A stretch of 6,409 nucleotides of DNA, taken from contig JAURMY010000132.1 of assembly GCA_030830465.1 (NCBI GenBank), positions 1 through 6,409 of the forward strand, read 5' to 3'. Source of the DNA: Alphaproteobacteria bacterium (GTDB taxonomy: Bacteria; Pseudomonadota; Alphaproteobacteria; Rhodobacterales; Rhodobacteraceae). Positions within the stretch are counted from its first letter, which is position 1. Every line of letters begins with the position of its first letter. The position numbers and the translations under genes were made by a program. Below the pieces are notes generated by a model, which ran no database searches, was not told where the DNA came from, and was given only the letters and a program-made list of their open reading frames with translations. Below, piece after piece: positions 1 through 4,881 of the stretch.

Positions 1-31
1 GTTTGGTGATTCACGTTTAACGCAATACGCT

Positions 32-1042
32 TTAAACCGTAGTCAGGCCGCGCACCGCGTCATAGTTCGGCTCCACCGCCACCGATCCGGCTGAAATTCC
101 GGTGACGCCCTCAACCGTCGCCACCCAGACCCCGCCCACGAAAATATTGGAATCCCCGGCAGAGACACTGATGCTGACCGCCGGAGGGGTTGCATATTCG
201 GCAGGGTCATAGTCGATGGTCAGTGAATCCTCAGCCGGGTCAAAATCCCGGATCACGGCCAGGCGTTCGTTGCCATAGGTGGTCGTCAATGGATCAGAGG
301 CGGTCGTTTGGATATGAAACGCGTCGTCGCCCTCGCCGCCGGTTGCCTGGTCCAGTCGGGTCAGGATCAATGTGTCATTGCCTTTGCCGCCAATCAGGGT
401 GTTGGTCGCCGTGGCATCCTGATCGTTTTGCCCGGCATAGAGCACATCATTGCCTTCGCCGCCGTCAAGCCGGTCCGCCCCCTGACCGCCGAACAGCCGG
501 TCGTTTCCGTTCCCGCCCGCCAGTGTATCTTCGCCCAGGCCGCCATAAAGCGTGTCATTGCCGTCGCCACCGTTCAGGATGTCTTGTCCGACCCCGCCAT
601 AAAGCAGGTCATCGCCGTTCATTCCTTCCAGCCGGTCATTACCCGCGTCGCCAAACATACGGTCGCCGCCGCCACCGCCAAACAGCAGATCCGCGCCGCC
701 GTCGCCCAAAGGCCGGTCGCGGCCCTCGCCGCCATAAAGCCGGTCATCGCCAAAACCGCCATGGATCAGATCGCGCCCGTCGCGGCCAAACACCGTGTCA
801 TTGCCGTTCTGGCCGTAAAGCCGGTCGTCGCCGGACAGGCCATCCATCGTATCGTCCCCGGCATGGCCGCGCAAAAGGTCGTTGCCGTTGGTGCCGGTCA
901 GCACGTCGTCACCATCCGTCGCCGGATCGTCGGCTGCATCACCGGAATCGCCGTCAAACCCGCCGAACAGCGCGTCCCAGATCAGGCCGGTCACAGCCGC
1001 CCCTGCCAATATCAGAAATCCCAGTCCGACTGTTCCAAACAT
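32..1042 (-). CDS. RTX calcium-binding repeat protein, 336 aa, with hydrophobic N-terminus
   Basis: This is the third gene of the RTX trio. Residues 1-26 form a hydrophobic segment that could be a membrane anchor or uncleaved signal. A short acidic linker follows, then about 17 consecutive nonapeptides of the GGxGxDxLx type from residue 48 to about 204, with two more degenerate copies near 217-240. RTX nonapeptides fold as a calcium-binding parallel beta-roll, usually in secreted or surface proteins. Residues about 262-325 form a C-terminal module (DFDPAEDSLTIDY at the start) that is shared with both upstream genes. One repeat near residue 110 is divergent (PLGDGGADL). The ATG at 1042 follows a GGAAGGG ribosome site at roughly 9 nt and lies 29 nt after the stop of the gene before, which suggests cotranscription. 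No catalytic domain is visible, so enzyme function is unlikely. Adhesion, envelope or biofilm roles are possible but not shown. RTX assignment is firm; function is unknown. Confidence 0.9.
   Translation of the reverse strand: MFGTVGLGFLILAGAAVTGLIWDALFGGFDGDSGDAADDPATDGDDVLTGTNGNDLLRGHAGDDTMDGLSGDDRLYGQNGNDTVFGRDGRDLIHGGFGDDRLYGGEGRDRPLGDGGADLLFGGGGGDRMFGDAGNDRLEGMNGDDLLYGGVGQDILNGGDGNDTLYGGLGEDTLAGGNGNDRLFGGQGADRLDGGEGNDVLYAGQNDQDATATNTLIGGKGNDTLILTRLDQATGGEGDDAFHIQTTASDPLTTTYGNERLAVIRDFDPAEDSLTIDYDPAEYATPPAVSISVSAGDSNIFVGGVWVATVEGVTGISAGSVAVEPNYDAVRGLTTV
431..901 (-). repeat. RTX nonapeptide array of the 336-aa protein (degenerate 27-bp tandem repeats)
   Basis: This stretch encodes about 17 back-to-back nine-residue repeats, each 27 bp. 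They vary at the DNA level but keep Gly-Gly-x-Gly-x-Asp spacing. The periodicity also produces long, artificial valine/alanine-rich or arginine-rich open frames on the other strand. Confidence 0.85.
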
Positions 1043-1071
1043 GCGCTACCACCCTTCCGCGCTTTGACCTT

Positions 1072-1905
1072 TCAGGCCAAAGCTTCAATCGTTACTGCAC
1101 CTGCACTAAGCCCCTGCGCCCCTGTCACTTTGGCGACAAGCGTGCCATTCAACAGGATGTCGGCACCGGTTCCATCACTGAAATCGACCACCGTCACGGT
1201 CGGAGGTACCGCGTAATCCGCCGCCTTGTAGTCGATATTCAGACTGTCAACGCCCTGATCGAAATCGGTGATCGTGGCGGCACCGGTCTGGTCAGCGGAT
1301 TCAAACACAAAAAACGTGTCAGAGCCCGACCCGCCGGTGCCGGTATCGGCGCGATCCAGCATCAAAACATCGTCGCCATTGCCACCGCTCAGGCTGTCAG
1401 CATTGCCGTCGGCGATATCAGTGAAGCCGACGCTGCCGCTGCCGGTTGACAGCAGGGTTTGCAGGTTTTGGCTGCCGCCGCCGACCAACAGGTCATCGCC
1501 CTTGCCACCCAACAGCACATCCGCGCCGCTGCCACCCAGCAGGGCGTCGCGGCCGGTGCCGCCGGAAACCGCATCATCGCCAAAACCGCCATAGACATGA
1601 TCGTCGCCCGCCTGCCCGTTCAGCGTATCATCGCCCTGACGGCCAAGGATCAGGTCCGCGCCCGAACCGCCGTTGATCGTGTCGTCGCCCCTGCCGCCGT
1701 CCAGCAGGTCCGCGCCGCCAAAACCCGAGATCAGGTCATTGCCGCCGTGCCCCTGCAGGTGGTCTTCCCCATCGGTGCCATTCAGGGTGTCATTGTCCTG
1801 GGTCTCATCACCGCTGCCAGCGCTGTCATGGTGGTTGAACACGTCAAACACCGTATCAAGCAAATAGCCAAACAACAGCAGGCCGCCAAAAATCAACAGT
1901 TCCAT
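1072..1905 (-). CDS. RTX calcium-binding repeat protein, 277 aa, with hydrophobic N-terminus
   Basis: This is the second gene of the RTX trio. Residues 1-23 (MELLIFGGLLLFGYLLDTVF...) are a strongly hydrophobic segment without an obvious signal-peptidase site. About 11-12 RTX nonapeptides run from residue 40 to 145. After a Ser/Gly-rich break at 146-170, a second short RTX stretch at 171-197 ends in GGSGSDTFFVFE, a form typical of the last repeats before the C-terminal cap of RTX proteins. Residues 211-276 (ITDFDQGVDSLNIDY... then DGTGADILLNG...GAQGLSAGAV) are the module shared with both neighbours. The start is supported by a strong AAGGAG site about 6-8 nt before the ATG. It lies 34 nt after the preceding gene. 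Calcium binding follows from the family. Secretion or surface location is inferred, since no transporter genes are in the window. Confidence 0.9.
   Translation of the reverse strand: MELLIFGGLLLFGYLLDTVFDVFNHHDSAGSGDETQDNDTLNGTDGEDHLQGHGGNDLISGFGGADLLDGGRGDDTINGGSGADLILGRQGDDTLNGQAGDDHVYGGFGDDAVSGGTGRDALLGGSGADVLLGGKGDDLLVGGGSQNLQTLLSTGSGSVGFTDIADGNADSLSGGNGDDVLMLDRADTGTGGSGSDTFFVFESADQTGAATITDFDQGVDSLNIDYKAADYAVPPTVTVVDFSDGTGADILLNGTLVAKVTGAQGLSAGAVTIEALA
1471..1788 (-). repeat. RTX nonapeptide array of the 277-aa protein
   Basis: About 11-12 consecutive nine-residue units (for example INGGSGADL, LLGGKGDDL) make up a degenerate 27-bp tandem array. It is shorter than the array in the following gene, so repeat number differs between the paralogues while their ends match. 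Confidence 0.85.
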
Positions 1906-1939
1906 CAGGGTCTCCTTATCGGAGGGTCAGGTCTATTGC

Positions 1940-2326
1940 TCAGACCGGCTGTAGGATGACGCGGCGGGGGTCGAGCCCCTGCGCGCCCTCGACATCAGCA
2001 ACGACCACGCCATTCAGGGCGATGGACGCGCCGGTTCCGTCCGGGAAATTGATGACGGTCACTTCAGGCCGCCCCATCGCCGCAGCGTATTCCAGTTCCA
2101 GAATGTCATAGGCCGGGTCAAACCCGGTGATCAGATCGCCGCGCGCGAAATCAAAAACGCCGGCCCCTTCGGCCAGATCAAAGCCCGGAAAGCCGGTCTC
2201 GGACCCGATCGGGTTTGCGCTGTAGCGCAGGGCGTTGGTCTTTTTCGCCGTGGTGTCTTGCGTCTCGGTAACAATGCCGCCCAAGCCATAGGCGGCCATT
2301 CCTGACAATGCCAGAAAACTAATCAT
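1940..2326 (-). CDS. Repeat-less RTX-family paralogue, 128 aa (C-terminal cap module only)
   Basis: This is the first gene of the trio. It has no RTX nonapeptides. Residues 1-19 (MISFLALSGMAAYGLGGIV) are hydrophobic. Residues about 20-55 form a polar linker. Residues 57-128 align by eye with the ends of the two downstream RTX proteins: FDF...GDLITGFDPAYDILELEY, then DGTGASIALNGVVVADVEGAQGL. The open frame could begin 24 nt earlier (ATG at 2350, 136 aa). I prefer 2326 because the protein then starts directly with the hydrophobic segment, as both paralogues do, and because GAGGGAG lies about 11 nt upstream, while the 2350 ATG has no ribosome site. It may be a truncated paralogue that lost its repeats, or a dedicated small partner of the other two. 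No function can be assigned. Confidence 0.75.
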   Translation of the reverse strand: MISFLALSGMAAYGLGGIVTETQDTTAKKTNALRYSANPIGSETGFPGFDLAEGAGVFDFARGDLITGFDPAYDILELEYAAAMGRPEVTVINFPDGTGASIALNGVVVADVEGAQGLDPRRVILQPV

Positions 2327-2466
2327 AACAGGCCCCGCTCCCTCGCACATGGCGATTGAAGGCCCCGCATATCCACCCCTGCAAGCGACCGGTGCGGCCC
2401 CCGCCGCAAACCCGGTCAGGGCGAATCCCCAGACGGTTTGATCCTATCAGCCAGACCGAAAAACCG

Positions 2467-2502
2467 CCACAGATTTGTTTATAACACGTTGAAATTATGT
2501 GG
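2467..2502. repeat. Imperfect inverted repeat overlapping the RTX promoter
   Basis: The left arm CCACA-g-ATTT (2467-2476) faces the right arm AAAT-ta-TGTGG (2492-2502) across a 15-nt centre. The repeat brackets the candidate -10 box and reaches the -35 box, a position suited to a repressor operator. No regulator gene is in the window, so this is a weak candidate. Confidence 0.3.
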
Positions 2503-2506
2503 TTAA
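2478..2506 (-). promoter_or_regulatory. Candidate sigma-70-type promoter of the RTX operon
   Basis: Read on the minus strand, TTAACC (2501-2506) and TATAAA (2478-2483) are separated by 17 nt. They sit in an AT-rich island (about 2470-2515) inside GC-rich flanks, upstream of the 128-aa gene. This implies an untranslated leader of about 140 nt. It is the best promoter-like match in the divergent region, but it is judged by eye only. Confidence 0.45.
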
Positions 2507-2551
2507 TTTGACCGATTGTCGCGGTGCTGGCGATTATTCCCCCGAAAAGCC

Positions 2552-2580
2552 TTGACTGTTTCAGTTTCAACGCAAATCCT
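2552..2580 (+). promoter_or_regulatory. Possible promoter of the DUF5665-type gene
   Basis: TTGACT (2552-2557) is a good -35 match. The -10 position 17 nt later (AATCCT, 2575-2580) is poor. Transcription would begin about 30 nt before the ATG at 2617. This is a low-confidence call. Confidence 0.25.
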
Positions 2581-2616
2581 GCGCCAAGCCGTGCAAAAAA
2601 GTTACAGGTCTTCGCC

Positions 2617-2895
2617 ATGAATTCGCCGCAAACCCCGCCGAAAGACCTGTCAGACCGGCTGGATACCCTGGCCGGACAGGTGAAAATCCTGAATGCGCAG
2701 GCCTTCTTTCAACGCCAGAACGCCCCGGCGCGCCTGCTGGGCATGCAGTTTCTGAAAGGCGTCGCCTTTGGCCTTGGCAGCGTTTTGGGCGCGACGGTCG
2801 TGGTGTCCCTGCTGGTTTATTCCCTGTCGCAGATCAATTTCATCCCGATCATCGGCGACTGGGCGGCCCAGATCGCCGAGCGCATCCAGCGCTGA
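2617..2895 (+). CDS. DUF5665-type small membrane protein, 92 aa
   Basis: The protein has a polar, partly amphipathic N-terminus (residues 1-42, with a heptad-like stretch DLSDRLDTLAGQVKILNAQ). One strongly hydrophobic, glycine-containing transmembrane segment follows at about 46-70 (FLKGVAFGLGSVLGATVVVS...), then a short tail containing NFIPIIGDWAAQIAERIQ. The pattern of a GxxFGxGSVLGAT helix followed by a FIPIIG(D/E)W tail is what I recall from proteins annotated as DUF5665 in Rhodobacterales; their function is unknown. The frame is open further upstream to 2524, but the ATG at 2617 gives the compact family-like form, while the extra residues look like translated leader. The ribosome site is weak (AGG about 9 nt upstream). 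It lies 133 nt before rpsO on the same strand. Confidence 0.8.
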   Translation: MNSPQTPPKDLSDRLDTLAGQVKILNAQAFFQRQNAPARLLGMQFLKGVAFGLGSVLGATVVVSLLVYSLSQINFIPIIGDWAAQIAERIQR

Positions 2896-2936
2896 TATTT
2901 GGCCTTTTCTTTCCGCCGGATATCCCCTATACGCGC

Positions 2937-2961
2937 GCATCCGCTGCTGATCGGCGGATGC
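2937..2961 (+). promoter_or_regulatory. Hairpin in the rpsO leader
   Basis: GCATCCGC (2937-2944) pairs perfectly with GCGGATGC (2954-2961) around a 9-nt loop, about 70 nt upstream of the rpsO start. No T-run follows, so it is not a typical terminator. In E. coli, S15 represses its own mRNA by binding a leader structure, and different S15-responsive leaders are known in other bacteria. This hairpin may serve that role here. A -10-like TATACG lies just upstream at 2928-2933 without a convincing -35 box. The pairing is seen directly; the role is inferred. Confidence 0.4.
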
Positions 2962-3028
2962 CTCCACGGGCCTTGCTGGACGACATCCCGGCCTGCGCCA
3001 TTCACCTTAACCAATAAAGGAGACCCCG

Positions 3029-3298
3029 ATGTCGATTACGCCAGAAGTCAAAGAAGCGCTGATCAAAGAATATGCCACCAAAGAAGGTGACACCGGTTCG
3101 CCGGAAGTTCAGGTTGCGATCCTGACCCACCGGATCAATGTTTTGACCGAGCATTTCAAAGCCCACAAAAAAGACAACCACTCGCGCCGCGGTCTTTTGA
3201 CCATGGTGGCCCAGCGCCGCAAGCTGCTGGACTACACCAAGCGCAAGGACGAAGCGCGGTACCAGTCGCTGATCGAACGGCTGAGCATCCGCCGGTAA
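3029..3298 (+). CDS. rpsO: 30S ribosomal protein S15
   Basis: The 89-aa product has the normal length for bacterial S15. It has the family signature throughout: [13 protein letters not shown] at 20-32, the [18 protein letters not shown] segment at about 35-56 that contacts 16S rRNA, and the QRRKLLDY segment at 62-69. S15 is a primary 16S rRNA-binding protein that nucleates assembly of the 30S platform. The ATG is preceded by an excellent AAAGGAGA site (3016-3023). A Rho-independent terminator follows the stop codon by about 27 nt. The gene order rpsO then pnp on the same strand is the usual bacterial arrangement, but here the two are 1.58 kb apart because a gene on the opposite strand lies between them. 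Confidence 0.98.
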   Translation: MSITPEVKEALIKEYATKEGDTGSPEVQVAILTHRINVLTEHFKAHKKDNHSRRGLLTMVAQRRKLLDYTKRKDEARYQSLIERLSIRR

Positions 3299-3325
3299 TC
3301 ATTGCCGCAAGGTTTGAGTTTCAGG

Positions 3326-3360
3326 CCGCGTCCGGGGAACCCTGGGCGCGGTTTTCTTTT
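3326..3360 (+). terminator. Rho-independent terminator of rpsO
   Basis: CCGCGTCC (3326-3333) pairs with GGGCGCGG (3344-3351), 8 bp with one G-T wobble and a 10-nt loop. It is followed directly by TTTTCTTTT (3352-3360). It lies 28 nt after the rpsO stop and should stop most rpsO transcripts before the inserted region. Confidence 0.85.
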
Positions 3361-3618
3361 GGGGAACACGGCATTGAGTTTGAATTGAGCCTGTCTTCAG
3401 ACAGATATCAGACTGATCCTCCTTTGCGCCGCAAACTCTGGGTGGCAACCAGAACTTCGCTGCAAATTACTGTAAAGTCGGCATTGTGGGGCAATGCTGC
3501 CATAAGCGAACGAATGGGCAACGGCGGCGTACGGCCCCGAGCTGCCGTTCTTCGATCAGTCGGATTGCTGCAGTTACAGCCCGCAATGCTGACGTTGACG
3601 AGTGGTGGCTCACCTCGA
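3361..3618. other. Non-coding flank left of the abi-like gene, with two hairpins
   Basis: I see no supportable gene here. Two inverted repeats stand out: GCATTG/CAATGC at 3481-3497 (extendable to 3479-3499), and AACGGCGGC/GCTGCCGTT at 3520-3549 (9 bp with one wobble, 12-nt loop). Neither is followed by a clear T-run in either direction. They may be 3' structures of the minus-strand gene, a small structured RNA, or remains of an interspersed intergenic element. Confidence 0.4.
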
Positions 3619-4425
3619 TCACTCCTCGAAAAAGCGCCCGTCGATAGCTTTAGAGAACCGTAAGAATGCAGTCACACTGTCGAAGACGAACCGGGCTTCC
3701 TCCATCTGCACTAGGTCAGGATTGTCGTGTGCAAACGACTGATCGTTGCGGACGGGATTCATCGCCTCAAATACACTGATTGAACTCTTCACAATGCGCT
3801 CAGAGATGGGATTCAGGTTCTTTTGTTCGCGCAGGATTTTGACATATCTTGCAACCCGCGCATGAAGAGGATCGTCTTTTCCGCATTCTCCGCCGCCATG
3901 CTTCCGGACAAGCGACGCAAAACGCTTCATGCAGTAGGTGTGAAGGCGGTCAAGAGCCGCTTGGGGTTTGTTCGCATCCAGATCGCGGCGGATTGAAGCA
4001 ACCAGTTCTTCAAGTGTCTCGTTCGGCTCGAAAGTCTCAATGGCAGAGGTATCAATTGCATCCGTGCGCCCCTCGATCCGTGCGACGGTGGAAAAATAGG
4101 ATTCCTTAAGTTTGTCTTCATTCCGCGCAGTTGGTGCAAACATCATCGCGTCCCGATACTCCCAGAGTTCGCGCAGGATTTTTGCCACTAACGCCGGTTG
4201 GGCACACTCGATAAACGAACGCAACCTTTTCGCTTTCGATGTTCCTCGCCCGCTAAAGAGATGCGACTGATCTTCCGGATCGATGGCAATCGTCTCGTAG
4301 AAGAAGTCGTTGAAGGTGAGGTCGCTGAAATCCAAAACGTATCCGGACTCCATCCCCAACGCCTGCTCAAGCGCCTCGCGTTCATGCCGTGGTAACAACT
4401 TCTCATATGTTTTTCGGCCTATCAT
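3619..4425 (-). CDS. Abortive-infection family protein with C-terminal HEPN-type domain, 268 aa
   Basis: This is a cytoplasmic protein with no signal peptide or membrane segment. Residues 27-71 carry an SGYVLDFSDLTFNDFF stretch followed by SKAKRLRSF, a pattern I recognise from AbiJ-type N-terminal domains found in many defence proteins. Residues about 135-262 resemble the Abi_C domain: helical LEELVASIRRDL, then AALDRLHTYCMKRF, ending with NPVRNDQSFAH. That last stretch holds the HEPN active-site pattern R-x6-H (Arg226, His233) seen in RNases of toxin-antitoxin and abortive-infection systems. Both key residues are present, so the enzyme is probably intact. The likely role is RNA cleavage upon phage infection, acting alone, since no antitoxin or partner gene is adjacent. 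The start ATG has no good ribosome site (AAAG only). GC in sampled lines is about 50%, below the neighbours. It lies antisense between rpsO and pnp, which suggests horizontal acquisition. Family call is by motif recognition, not search. Confidence 0.8.
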   Translation of the reverse strand: MIGRKTYEKLLPRHEREALEQALGMESGYVLDFSDLTFNDFFYETIAIDPEDQSHLFSGRGTSKAKRLRSFIECAQPALVAKILRELWEYRDAMMFAPTARNEDKLKESYFSTVARIEGRTDAIDTSAIETFEPNETLEELVASIRRDLDANKPQAALDRLHTYCMKRFASLVRKHGGGECGKDDPLHARVARYVKILREQKNLNPISERIVKSSISVFEAMNPVRNDQSFAHDNPDLVQMEEARFVFDSVTAFLRFSKAIDGRFFEE

Positions 4426-4790
4426 GCTTTGCAGATAACTTCGGCAGCCAAATCAATCGTCTTATGTTTCAAATGGAACGGCTTTCATGCATCGGCCTTG
4501 CGTCGGTAATGAGCTTGGCCTGTTCCACCCCTTGATACCACTTAGTTTGAACCGCGCCAATGTCCGCTCCCCCCTAACGATGAATAGTTCTTTGCCCCCG
4601 CAGCGAATGACCGCTTCCCGCCCTTCCCAACCAAAAGATCAATCTGCAACATTGATCAGTTTAGACTCACAACTGCCACTTTCCGCAAATGGCGCGAAGG
4701 CCTTTCCTCCGGAACCTCCCCCTTCCCTTCCCGTCCAATCTGCTGTATGGCCGCGCCATCTGAGACGTTGTGCCAAGGCCCCGGCACTTC
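4426..4790. other. Non-coding region between the abi-like gene and the pnp leader
   Basis: No convincing gene is present; the short open frames have no ribosome site or recognisable product. It should hold the promoter of the minus-strand abi-like gene, but I could not find a clear pair of boxes. A perfect 7-bp inverted repeat, GATCAAT/ATTGATC, lies at 4637-4657. A pyrimidine-rich tract lies at about 4702-4737. GTGCC/GGCAC at 4770-4787 can form a 5-bp hairpin. Confidence 0.4.
4637..4657. repeat. Perfect 7-bp inverted repeat
   Basis: GATCAAT (4637-4643) and ATTGATC (4651-4657) flank a 7-nt centre CTGCAAC. The arms are AT-rich. On the minus strand it is followed by TTTT, but no minus-strand gene lies upstream to need a terminator. 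An operator or transposon remnant is equally possible. Confidence 0.35.
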
Positions 4791-4796
4791 ATGAAA

Positions 4797-4866
4797 GATA
4801 ATAGGGGTCGGCGGCAATGGGGCCGCCATATCAACGGGAGACCCGGGAAGGCCCGGGAGTGCTCCC
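4797..4866 (+). promoter_or_regulatory. pnp: pnp leader with two stem-loops next to the ribosome site
   Basis: A GATAAT box (4797-4802) resembles a -10 element, though no good -35 is seen. Hairpin 1 pairs GGCGGC (4810-4815) with GCCGCC (4822-4827). Hairpin 2 pairs CCCGGG (4842-4847) with CCCGGG (4852-4857) around an AAGG loop, and is extended by GGGAG (4836-4840) with CTCCC (4862-4866) across an asymmetric bulge. Hairpin 2 ends 4 nt before the AGGAAA ribosome site. In E. coli, pnp is autoregulated through RNase III cleavage of a leader stem-loop followed by PNPase action. These structures are placed to do the same, by inference. Confidence 0.5.
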
Positions 4867-4881
4867 AGTCAGGAAACGTAA

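Noticed and set aside
431..901. Tandem array considered as CRISPR or minisatellite
   Set aside because: The 27-bp periodicity has no spacers and encodes RTX nonapeptides in frame.
308..1216. Plus-strand frame of 302 codons rich in Val/Ala repeats
   Set aside because: It is the antisense image of RTX codons. The apparent repeats arise from Gly/Asp codons read backwards, and there is no ribosome site.
190..1449. Long plus-strand open frame of 419 codons across the RTX genes
   Set aside because: Composition is arginine/histidine-rich and it mirrors the 27-bp periodicity of the RTX repeats on the minus strand. It crosses two clearly real genes.
1459..1959. Plus-strand frame of 166 codons opposite the 277-aa RTX gene
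   Set aside because: Same antisense artefact of the RTX array; no independent signal.
2524..2616. N-terminal extension of the DUF5665-type gene to an upstream ATG
   Set aside because: The added 31 residues look like translated leader and cover the only promoter-like box; the ATG at 2617 gives the compact family-like protein.
2319..2618. Minus-strand frame of 99 codons in the divergent intergenic region
   Set aside because: No recognisable protein, no ribosome site, and it covers the AT-rich promoter-like island.
3385..3663. Plus-strand frame of 92 codons after rpsO
   Set aside because: It starts without a ribosome site, runs through two hairpins and overlaps the end of the abi-like gene on the other strand. 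The product has no recognisable feature.
4487..4801. Plus-strand frame of 104 codons before pnp
   Set aside because: Low-complexity Pro/Ser composition from a pyrimidine-rich non-coding tract; no ribosome site or family resemblance.
3361..4881. Target-site duplication or attachment repeats bordering the inserted segment
   Set aside because: I looked for matching direct repeats near both borders and found none convincing; no integrase or transposase is present.
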